DNA of 62,199 bases. It comes from DATCJY01 sp036562565. Its GTDB lineage: Bacteria > Bacteroidota > Bacteroidia > Flavobacteriales_D > Sanyastnellaceae. This document shows positions 25,601 to 31,716 of the stretch, in pieces. A model generated the notes under the pieces. The model did no database searches. It was given only the letters and a program-made list of their open reading frames with translations, and was not told the origin of the DNA. The stretch lies in assembly GCA_036562565.1 (NCBI GenBank), contig DATCJY010000060.1, forward strand, positions 1 to 62,199, in the 5' to 3' direction. Every line of letters starts with the position of its first letter. Position 1 is the stretch's first letter. A program made the position numbers and the translations under genes.

Positions 25601-28536
25601 TTGATTGTACCAATACCGCTGGTAGTTGCAGAAGTGATATAGTAGGTACCTGCAGTCAAATTGAGATTTCCGTACACGTTCTGCACACCACTACCTGTAG
25701 TGGCATTGCTCAAACTGAAGCTACCACCTGTGAGATTGAAGTCCCCGGTGACGTTCATGGTTGCTGTTCCGCTTGTACCTGTCTTTGCGTGGAAGGTACC
25801 GCCCACCATGTTCACGTTACCAGCGATGTTCCAGGTAGCTGAAGAAGTTCCACCAATGATGGCCAAATAAGATGTACCGGTATTTTGAATGGTAAATGAA
25901 CCTTGAAGTGTCATGTTGCCGGTTGCAATCGCTCCGGTTTGTCCGGCAGCATTCCATATCACATTACCAAAACCTCCTGCCGGGTTGAGGCCTGCCGGTG
26001 CAGCATTTGTGACACCGGTAATCAAACATGTAGAGTTAGGATCCCATGTAGCAGTAGGTATTGTACCTGCTGGCATCGCATGATGATAAGTACTACCCGC
26101 AGCGAAGTGCAATGCACCGGTTGTGGTCAAAGTACCTGATGTTCCGGAGTTACCGTTTACAAGCGTACCATTCACTATCATATCAATAGCAGCAGCACCA
26201 TTGGCCAAAGTCATAGTTACACCTGAGCCTATCACCAATGTACCGTTTACTGTAATGTCATCAGCAGTTTGTGCAGCACTTACAGTCACTGTGTGGCCGG
26301 CCTGAATGAAGATTCCGTCAGAGTTGGTATTGTTCGGAATAAGCGTTGCAGCCACAGGTACAGGATTGGCGAAGTTGATATCGGTAGAATATTCCCAAGT
26401 AGTCAACTCGTTCCAGTTACCGTTACCGGTGGAGCGATAATACACTTTGGTCGGTGAGCCTGCTGTCACTTCGTAGTTGGATTGCAAATAACCCAATGTA
26501 GCAGCAGCGTTGTTGGATGCAATAGCTTGCGCAGTCACTTGCAATACATCATTAGTTGAAGGATATGATGTCCAATATTGTGTTGTGGGATTGTAATGGT
26601 TCACCACAAATTCCTCTTCGCTTCCAATAACATCATCTGCTACGTATTGGAAGGTAGCGGTCAAGTTGTGAGTAGATGTCCCTGCACCTGATCCCACCCA
26701 GTAACGTGAGATGGTATTAGCATTGCTGGTTTGCAAAGGATGAACTGCATCCACCACACGCAAGCCATAAGTGCCTGATGTTCCCAAAGAGGAGAATGAA
26801 TAGGTAACAGGTGAATAATCCAATGTACCTGTAGCATCACCCAAAGGATAAAGGAATGAACTTGCACCGGTAGGGAAAGTTTTGCGCAAAGAACCCGTAC
26901 CGTTTGTAATCACCATGCGGCTGGAAGAGAAATCTCCAAGAATGGATGTAGTGGCAGAAAGTGTCAAGTCATAATCACCTAAATAGATAGAGCCGTTTTC
27001 CAACACAACAGCAGAATTGCTACCGGTCAATGAAAGGCTCTTACTCAACACAACACCGGCAAGGTTATCGATGATGATTTGTGTATTGGTGTTACCCCAA
27101 ACAACGGGGTTTGCAGTAGTCCAATCACCAAGTGTTTGTTGTGAAGTACCATTGAACACCAAAGTGGCTCTGGAGTTCAAAGTACGTGTACCGGTATTTT
27201 GCAAACAACCTTCGTTGATTCCTTGTCTGTTGATACCGGCAGGGTGTGCGGTAGCAAGTCGAGCACCGGCTGAGTTGGCAAGTGTAAAATTACCTGCACC
27301 TTCAACGATATATTGTTGCAAGTCCAGAGCTCCGTTAACTGTCAATGTTCTTCCTGAAGTCACCAAAAGGTTTTGATAGAACTTCATAGAAGAAGCAGCG
27401 TTGATGGTGAACTGCATTGTAGATGTGTTCACTGTTCCAAGTGAAGCATTGAAGGCTTTGTTAACGCCAAAGAACTCAATGGTTCCAGTTGAAGAAGTAG
27501 CTGTGCGTGTAAATGTTCCACCTTCACCCACAATCAAGTCACCATGAATATTAATGGTGTTGTTGCTGTTATCGGCATTGATGTTAAGAGTAGCATTTTC
27601 AATTTGCATGTTACCCATAACATTCAATGTACCTGAAGTAGTAAAGAGCTCAAGTGCATTGGTTGGCTCACCAGTGCTCAGCACATTGAAATCACCATTG
27701 ATGGTAGTTGTTCCAGTAGTGTTGGCAAGCACGATGTTAGCCGCAGTTTGTTGTGGACAGTTGTAGGTCAATGAACCCACTGATTGTCCGCTCAAACCGG
27801 TGATGTTCTGATTGACTACACCGGTAATAAACAAAGCGGAGCTCGCAGCCCAGTTGGCGGTTGGCACTTGACCACCATTGGCTGTATGATAATACTGCGC
27901 GCCACCGGACACGATGAAGTTGGAGCCGGTAGTAGTAAATGTACCTCCTTCTTGAGTAACGCTACCGGTTACCGTAGTAACGGTATTGCTTGCGTTGAAG
28001 TTGGCTCCCTGCCCCACAGTTAGACCTCCATTAATCTGAATCGTATTGGTAGCAATGGTAGAGCGCACCGTACCGGCAGTACCGATGATGAGCTGACCAT
28101 CAATTACCGCTTGTTGACCCGGAGTGGTCGTGAAAGACAAGGTCAGCGTGTTGGTACCGTTGCCAATTTGCAACGAAGAACCATTCTCTACCTGCAAATT
28201 GATTGCACCACCATTACCGTTGATGGCAAGCTCATTGTTACCGGCAGCCTGAAGCACCACGGTAGTTCCGTTGCTCACACGCAAGCTTCGAATAGTCTGT
28301 GAAGGAACCTCGGTGACAACATAGTTACCACCGGATGCAAATTGAAGGATGTCGGTTGAGGCAGGCACCAAGCGGTTAGGGCTCCAGTTCTCGGGCGAGT
28401 TCCAATCCCCCCCTGAACTTCCCGACCAATTGTAAATGGTCTGCGCATTGACACTAAGCAAGAATACCAGTTGTAATGCCAGAAGCAACAATGTGCCCCG
28501 GGCGTTAAACCTTTTCGCTACGTAAAAACTCGTCAT
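19666..28536 (-). CDS. Giant repetitive surface protein with T9SS type A sorting domain
   Basis: The 2956-residue protein starts with a Sec signal (about 1-31, ending VNAQ). Four large modules of about 585-660 residues follow, each built mainly of Thr/Asn/Gly-rich beta-solenoid sequence. Three open with a GNWN..W sequence near 700, 1336 and 1920; the first, near 35, has the related GDWNSPENW. Near 2565 an Ig-like domain starts, followed by a further Ig/PKD-like domain, a MopE-type calcium segment DADGDGHGN...DDCDDNNANV and a second PKD-like piece. The T9SS type A tail (about 2880-2956) ends GMYFIQVKTANGIQTLKVIKE. It is expected to be exported by T9SS and anchored outside. No enzyme domain is seen. 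Single gene between terminators. Confidence 0.9.
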   Translation of the reverse strand: MTSFYVAKRFNARGTLLLLALQLVFLLSVNAQTIYNWSGSSGGDWNSPENWSPNRLVPASTDILQFASGGNYVVTEVPSQTIRSLRVSNGTTVVLQAAGNNELAINGNGGAINLQVENGSSLQIGNGTNTLTLSFTTTPGQQAVIDGQLIIGTAGTVRSTIATNTIQINGGLTVGQGANFNASNTVTTVTGSVTQEGGTFTTTGSNFIVSGGAQYYHTANGGQVPTANWAASSALFITGVVNQNITGLSGQSVGSLTYNCPQQTAANIVLANTTGTTTINGDFNVLSTGEPTNALELFTTSGTLNVMGNMQIENATLNINADNSNNTINIHGDLIVGEGGTFTRTATSSTGTIEFFGVNKAFNASLGTVNTSTMQFTINAASSMKFYQNLLVTSGRTLTVNGALDLQQYIVEGAGNFTLANSAGARLATAHPAGINRQGINEGCLQNTGTRTLNSRATLVFNGTSQQTLGDWTTANPVVWGNTNTQIIIDNLAGVVLSKSLSLTGSNSAVVLENGSIYLGDYDLTLSATTSILGDFSSSRMVITNGTGSLRKTFPTGASSFLYPLGDATGTLDYSPVTYSFSSLGTSGTYGLRVVDAVHPLQTSNANTISRYWVGSGAGTSTHNLTATFQYVADDVIGSEEEFVVNHYNPTTQYWTSYPSTNDVLQVTAQAIASNNAAATLGYLQSNYEVTAGSPTKVYYRSTGNGNWNELTTWEYSTDINFANPVPVAATLIPNNTNSDGIFIQAGHTVTVSAAQTADDITVNGTLVIGSGVTMTLANGAAAIDMIVNGTLVNGNSGTSGTLTTTGALHFAAGSTYHHAMPAGTIPTATWDPNSTCLITGVTNAAPAGLNPAGGFGNVIWNAAGQTGAIATGNMTLQGSFTIQNTGTSYLAIIGGTSSATWNIAGNVNMVGGTFHAKTGTSGTATMNVTGDFNLTGGSFSLSNATTGSGVQNVYGNLNLTAGTYYITSATTSGIGTINCYGDYNHQGATLTTQGGGTGICAINLNGPATTYNYTSGTLDNARINYAVNVSGAVATLNASISLAPSRSFSVVNGATLHCGTHIISGGSSNTFTLNAGATLGIGSPDGIMTVGNAAGNIQTTTRTFNAGARYLYNGTTAQSTGNALPATISGSGALIINNTNGVTLSQAVSITATGNGGLYINNGKLTLNDNNLTVAAGTPVEGSFSNSVHVVTNGNGYFIKTYAVGIPAFTYPIGDGTNYSPITVGFTQNGSGNLGYRVVNAAHPNNGTASDYITRYFVGTSTIATPYAYNVSFNYAADDVVGSVNNMLVSHWNGSTWTAYGTDYEGTEATCTQTLTHLNAPLANGHFTARTGVVNYYRTTMSGNWNELAVWEVSTNPSFTSAVPADEIPTVDNCAGATIVAGHTVTYNEAIEISNLDVYGTLVNETPSAATLTATGQIRFHENSVYRHNRDGGALPTALWNPASLVEVTGAITASPTNFVGQNFGNFKWNPTQEQTAVLNLYQGTTGTHSLNFAGNFEVVQTGTGALTFIAATSATMNVTIGGDFILTNGTFYMNNSTTSSVTNLYLAGSYLQTGGTFQRNNSSGTGIQVVNFNNNSTNKVFSNASGVFNTTGININVLGNAILTLNSGIEMAAGRTFAVQNGGTLYMQDNVISGEGSFSLANNASTKLGIGHANGITTSGAVGNVQVSGTRSFGANASYIYNGTVAQVTGNALPATINAAAFLQIDNTSAAGVTLSQATTINGYLELSQGKLVIGDYTLFIANTAMANPIVGAPFNANKMIVTNGIGHVVRAIPATNSLMNPYIYPIGIGNEYTPVILEFNSNTARNLGVRSVASAHPENGSVTDYINRHWTFTNNTAGTMTYRATFQYAQSDVVGDESLLAGNIYQSDEWYAHSTALNTDENVFTIPSTGYLNHSVPAVGSSLTGTAVTARNNNVNMNYHYRTVSSGNWNDVNIWEASVDPNFTNPPGVTPIAAPDYTVRTITIRNGHQVELTSDVTVDELFINDASNSKLTVNDGVTMIINSTGGNDVTLAGNDPRLVVLGTVVNNGTVSGSTVARMVVGNGATWNHARNGGVVPTATWAANSTLNITGITSTTLTGMAQPFGHVIWNCADQTLNIATLGLANTVTWAGDFRVINTGIGSVTFLNSTSALTLNIQGDLNVQGGILDMKAGSGTGAVVINIYGDLIQTGGMLTQTNTSTITVGLAGTATAYNVTGGTYNGTTFNYVVPNGANVNIATPLTVAASRSFTVNNGGVVTLNAAINAIGTVTNNGRINTQTHLIHGTGTFVQGSNATNALNAVLSLGSPDGFNVAPLASGNIQTTVRTFSNPSNYIFESTVTNTGNGFGVATSQNSLRFNGCTAVMAIGTTAVYAEYNNAVVTNEGALTLTGTTNALTLNNSVVKLGDHNLILSAQGNVINGTFGDNNMIVTNGTGRLYRQVPATASLVNPYVFPVGTEDEYSPAILSFTSNANGRLGVRVTNEAHPNADLNEAHIQRYWSFDVASGMASYAYSAQLYYREGDVVGSEGDLSPNRWNGSNWSIVSGHVDTVNNIIYTPAGGTNTQATAPLHGNDYTALGVCMPLAIVAQPVDVTTCSGNDASAVMTVGITGTSAVYQWQFSTNEGISWEDVMDNAIYSGSNSATLNIENMVAGMNGYQYRVVVQNGCSNVTSEAAVLNLMIGASAYAGSDMVVCDIDAITISDATGSSAVGFEWTHNGAGTLTNANSLTPTYTPVAADLGSVVTLTLTALTDNACPPAVSALSIQFNTPSTFYLDADGDGHGNPAQSIQACVAPEGYVTSNDDCDDNNANVWSPAPVVVTIDWSGSTVVCSDADPIALSGGTPAGGTWSGTGVSNNMFNPNGVALGNHTITYTVTGNGACELDGSATITLEVEECSSVEENNVVQLIVYPSFTQDKVTLKGAYMSQAVIMDSNGRIIEQFTIESSHYQLSLASYAAGMYFIQVKTANGIQTLKVIKE
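20860..28440 (-). repeat. Four tandem protein modules within the giant gene
   Basis: Each module ends with the same order of conserved pieces. A YP(L/I)G...YSP box lies near residues 563, 1213, 1786 and 2433 (FPVG in the last). LGxRVxxxxHP and a DVVGS-type box follow. The spacings (650, 573, 647 residues) show unequal lengths, so this is duplication with divergence and not a short exact repeat. The DNA copies are divergent, with no long exact repeats seen. Confidence 0.8.
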
Positions 28537-28572
28537 GTTATTTGTGTTGAATAATTATTGTTTTGGATTGTT

Positions 28573-28664
28573 TCCACCTAGAATCTTGCGACATATGTCG
28601 CAGAAGTGATTTATGAGTGGTAATAAATCATTCCAAATTTATCTACCTATCTCCACCTAGAATC
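28573..28664 (-). promoter_or_regulatory. Regulatory region of the giant gene
   Basis: On the minus strand TAAATTTG (28641-28634) is a perfect -7 box about 98 bases before the ATG. Below it, within the presumed leader, is a 16-bp perfect palindrome TGCGACATATGTCGCA (28587-28602). Two 13-bp direct repeats TCCACCTAGAATC (28573-28585 and 28652-28664) flank the -7 box and palindrome. This is dense for one promoter and suggests a regulator-binding site. No TTG is at the proper -33 distance. Confidence 0.55.
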
Positions 28665-28774
28665 GCTTTAACACGCAACACTACCCCAATTGGGGGTGTC
28701 TTTTTATAAGCATTTAATTGTTGAATTTTAAATCAGACGGACATGCGTTTTTGCATCCGGAACTCCATGGCTCA

Positions 28775-28804
28775 AAACAAAAAAAGGCTCCTTCAGGAGC
28801 CTTT
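28775..28804 (-). terminator. Rho-independent terminator of the def-TPR unit
   Basis: AAAGGCTCC (28783-28791) and GGAGCCTTT (28796-28804) form a 9-bp stem with TTCA loop; on the minus strand a T-rich tract follows. It ends the two-gene unit. Confidence 0.85.
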
Positions 28805-28825
28805 GGTAGGATATAAATCTGACAA

Positions 28826-29392
28826 TTAAGAATTTACTTTATTGCGTTCCTGCAAGAACTTGATTAGCTCTTCATCGCTTTTTCCTACAAGGTGCAAAGC
28901 AGCCTTTGATTGCTCAGCCCATTTTGAACGAGGATAGCGCTCTATCACTTTGTTGTAATACTCGATTGCTTTCTCCGAATCGTTCAAATGCGCATCATAA
29001 CTGAAAGCAACCAAATAAGCAGCCTCGGCTTTCTTTTCTTCATCGTTTATCAGGTCATGATAAGTGATGAACATATCGATTGCTTTTTGGTATTTGCCCA
29101 ACGCGCTGGCCACTCGACCTCCTTCAAACAAATAATGTAGTGCCAGTGAATCTTTGCCGTGCTGGTTGTAATAAGTCTGATATGCCTGCAATAGACGCAA
29201 CCCGGTGTTGCGGTCAAAAACAGTATCCTCCTTTGTTTTTTTCTCGAGGCTATGAATCTCAATAAGCAACGGATCGGTTATCATTTCTTTGGCAGAGCCC
29301 TTTACCACGGTGATATTGGAGTCATTGTTTCCACATGCGGCAAGCAGCATCGCAGTGAATGCCAACAACAGAATAGAGCAGGTATTTCTCAT
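28826..29392 (-). CDS. TPR lipoprotein
   Basis: The 188-residue protein has a lipoprotein signal with lipobox LAAC and Cys20. The mature part is helical, with TPR-like repeats in the second half (LHYLFEGGRVASALGKYQKAIDMF, AAYLVAFSYDAHLNDSEKAIEYYNKVIERYP). It is likely anchored at the outer or cytoplasmic membrane facing the periplasm, a scaffold for protein contacts. It lies 3 bases after def, so they are co-transcribed. A BamD- or YbgF-like role could be imagined but there is no support in the neighbourhood. Confidence 0.82.
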   Translation of the reverse strand: MRNTCSILLLAFTAMLLAACGNNDSNITVVKGSAKEMITDPLLIEIHSLEKKTKEDTVFDRNTGLRLLQAYQTYYNQHGKDSLALHYLFEGGRVASALGKYQKAIDMFITYHDLINDEEKKAEAAYLVAFSYDAHLNDSEKAIEYYNKVIERYPRSKWAEQSKAALHLVGKSDEELIKFLQERNKVNS

Positions 29393-29395
29393 GAC

Positions 29396-29962
29396 TTATT
29401 TCTTAGGAAAACGCATTTTATAATTCACATTGATTTGACCCTTGGAGATATCATTGAGCTTGCCACGCAACAAGGTGCGCTTGAAAGCATTGATTTTATC
29501 AATGAACAAAATACCTTCAATGTGATCATATTCGTGTTGCACGACCCTAGCTGCAAAACCATCCAGCTCCTCCTCATACAAGTCCCAATTTTCATCATAG
29601 TACTCAATCTTGAGGCGGGGTTTGCGCATTACTTCTTCCCGAATATTCGGGATGGAGAGGCAGCCTTCTTCATAAGGCCATTCTTCACCTTCTTCTTCGA
29701 AGATGATGGGATTAATAAATACGCGTTTAAAATCTACACAACTTGGGTCACCGTCTTCGCCTTCAGCCACGGAGGTAGCATCCACTACAAACAGTCGTAT
29801 GCTTTTGCCAACCTGAGGAGCAGCAAGCCCCACACCATTGGCATTGTACATGGTCTCAAACATATCTGCAATCAACTTTTGCAGATCAGGGTAATTCTCA
29901 TCAATATCTACGGCTTTCTTCTTCAGAATCGGATCACCGTATGCTACAATCGGTAAAATCAT
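29396..29962 (-). CDS. def: Peptide deformylase
   Basis: The 188-residue enzyme removes the formyl group from nascent proteins. All three signature motifs are present: GVGLAAPQVG near residue 44, EGCLSIP near 97, and QHEYDHIEG near 142, supplying Cys and two His metal ligands and the catalytic Glu. Length fits the family. It starts at ATG 29962. It is the first gene of a unit with the TPR lipoprotein. Its usual partner fmt is not in the window. Confidence 0.96.
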   Translation of the reverse strand: MILPIVAYGDPILKKKAVDIDENYPDLQKLIADMFETMYNANGVGLAAPQVGKSIRLFVVDATSVAEGEDGDPSCVDFKRVFINPIIFEEEGEEWPYEEGCLSIPNIREEVMRKPRLKIEYYDENWDLYEEELDGFAARVVQHEYDHIEGILFIDKINAFKRTLLRGKLNDISKGQINVNYKMRFPKK

Positions 29963-30064
29963 GGCGCGAAACTACGCGCAACGCTCCAAACTTCAAGCAT
30001 GCAATAAATCAATAGATTATAAAGGAAAGGCAGAATAGTTCCCGCTTAGCCCATGATACACCAC

Positions 30065-31099
30065 TTACCATTGTGATAGATTGGTGGTCACAGAAAAGGT
30101 GTTGCTCGGCCCGGCATGGTGATAGATGGCACGGCCATAGCTGATGTGGAAACGCGATACGCGCAACCCCAAACCAAACGACAATCCTGCTGTTCCGGGT
30201 TTCTCATCAATCTTGAGTTCTTGCCGTCTGCGATAGTTGTAACCGGTGCGAATGTGCACATTTTCCGATACAAGAAACTCCGCTCCGAAGACTATGTGGC
30301 GCATGAGCTTATCGCCAAATACCCATTTGTTATCACCCACTACTTCACCTGTTATAGGGTCCGTAATGATGACCTTATTCGGGTTTTCATAAGTCAAATC
30401 CCAATGCTGCATGTTGTCATAAACAAAAGACAGTCGGATAGGAGCGTGAGCGGGTTGTTTTGTGAAACCAAACTGAAACTCAAGTGGCAATCTTTCGCGC
30501 GTGTTAGATGTGTAAGTTTTGATTTGTGCTCCCAGATTCCGCATCAGCAACGATGCAGTGAATCGTTTTTCCTTATTGGAATAGGTAGCGGCACCATCCA
30601 GTGCCAGCGCAAGGGAGGTGTAATTGGCCAAAGTGGAATAGATGGTCTTCAGGTTGCCACCAATGCTCCAGTGCTCATCATATTTATAACCGAGACCGAG
30701 AATCAACGCATAATCCGCAGCATAAAACTCCCCGATTTCATAACCGAGCGGGTCGTACTCGGTTTGTTTGCCATAAGTGCTGAACTGCATGGTGGCTCCG
30801 GCCGTGAGTTGGCTGTTGATGTTGCGCGCGTAGGATGCATAGCCCATGTTGATTCCGTCAAAGTAGTCCACATAGCTCAAGCCCAACTTTTCACTCAGTG
30901 CACTGTCGAGCAATGAGGGGTTGAATTGCGCCAAATGAATATCGCTGTCTTTGATGGCGAAATAACTTCCGCCCATAGCAGCTACACGAGCGCTTGAAGG
31001 AATATTGAAAGCATTGAAAACCGTGTGTCCACCAATCTGCGCGTACGCAATCGTGTGCAACCAAACGAATAGTCCAATGACGTAGAATCTTCTCTGCAA
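30065..31099 (-). CDS. porQ: Type IX secretion system protein PorQ
   Basis: The 344-residue protein has a signal peptide (about 1-20, ending AYAQ) and a beta-barrel-like body rich in aromatic strands. Opening motifs IGGHTVFNAFNIPSSARVAAMGG and DIHLAQFNPSLL are typical of PorQ. PorQ is an outer-membrane component of the T9SS attachment machinery with PorU, PorV and PorZ. The start is TTG at 31099: the same frame has TAA only six bases upstream, so no earlier start is possible, and no ATG lies before the signal. The window also holds two T9SS cargo genes. No terminator is evident. Confidence 0.88.
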   Translation of the reverse strand: MQRRFYVIGLFVWLHTIAYAQIGGHTVFNAFNIPSSARVAAMGGSYFAIKDSDIHLAQFNPSLLDSALSEKLGLSYVDYFDGINMGYASYARNINSQLTAGATMQFSTYGKQTEYDPLGYEIGEFYAADYALILGLGYKYDEHWSIGGNLKTIYSTLANYTSLALALDGAATYSNKEKRFTASLLMRNLGAQIKTYTSNTRERLPLEFQFGFTKQPAHAPIRLSFVYDNMQHWDLTYENPNKVIITDPITGEVVGDNKWVFGDKLMRHIVFGAEFLVSENVHIRTGYNYRRRQELKIDEKPGTAGLSFGLGLRVSRFHISYGRAIYHHAGPSNTFSVTTNLSQW

Positions 31100-31183
31100 A
31101 ATTTATCAGCGTGATTAAGAGCCGCGAATTAACGCAAAGATTTCGCTATTTATTTCATTATGGCTCTATTTAGCGAACCCCGG

Positions 31184-31630
31184 TTAATATTCCTTTACCA
31201 AGCGATAAACATAGGAACCACCATTTTTGGATTCGGTTACTCGGATACGACCTTTATGGAGCTTCAAGTTGTTCCATTTGGCTTCTTCTCTGTTGCCGCG
31301 ATTGTCCTCTGCCCACCAATCCAAATATGTATAAGTAATCGTGTTCTCCCCTGTATGCTGCACTTCTTCGTCCATCTCCCAATAGCCCGTAAGCTCGATG
31401 TTGCGGCCTAGATGGTGATAGAGAAACGTGTAGTCGTCAAAAAAATGAAGACGGATATCGCGGTAGGCATCGGTGTGATCTGATTTGTGCAGCGATAACC
31501 CTTTGCGAAAAGTTACTTCCTCAAAACGCCACACACCTGAGAGCAGTGATAGCGGTTCTTCTTTATTGCACGATGCAAATAGCAGCAAAGTGGCAAGCGA
31601 CATCACCGTGCATGTGAAAGAGTTTTTCAT
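31184..31630 (-). CDS. Small lipoprotein of unknown function
   Basis: The 148-residue protein starts at ATG 31630; the in-frame TTG one codon earlier is less likely. It has a lipoprotein signal ending LFASC, with Cys21 lipidated. The mature portion resembles lipocalin-like lipoproteins, beginning LLSGVWRFEEVTF and containing YTFLYHHLGRNIELTGYWEMDEE; such proteins form a small beta-barrel. I do not recognise a named family. It follows lon across a terminator whose hairpin holds a -7 box for this gene. Function unknown. Confidence 0.7.
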   Translation of the reverse strand: MKNSFTCTVMSLATLLLFASCNKEEPLSLLSGVWRFEEVTFRKGLSLHKSDHTDAYRDIRLHFFDDYTFLYHHLGRNIELTGYWEMDEEVQHTGENTITYTYLDWWAEDNRGNREEAKWNNLKLHKGRIRVTESKNGGSYVYRLVKEY

Positions 31631-31635
31631 CAATA

Positions 31636-31681
31636 GAAAAAAGCGATTGAATCAAAAGTATCGCAAATGATTCAATCGCTT
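31636..31681 (-). terminator. lon terminator with an embedded -7 box
   Basis: A 13-bp perfect stem, AAGCGATTGAATC against GATTCAATCGCTT, encloses a 15-base loop; on the minus strand a run of six T (TTTTTTCTAT) follows, ending lon. The minus-strand TACTTTTG at 31660-31653 begins in the loop and runs one base into the stem. It matches TAnnTTTG and lies 23 bases before the small lipoprotein ATG, so one element may both end lon and start the next gene. Confidence 0.75.
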
Positions 31682-31716
31682 GGCAGTTTCTACAGGAGAG
31701 AATCTCCGAAGGTCTG

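Noticed and set aside
19666..28536. Repeated pattern in the giant gene, as possible CRISPR or satellite DNA.
   Set aside because: The repeats are of protein modules of hundreds of residues and diverge in DNA; there are no short direct repeats with unique spacers.
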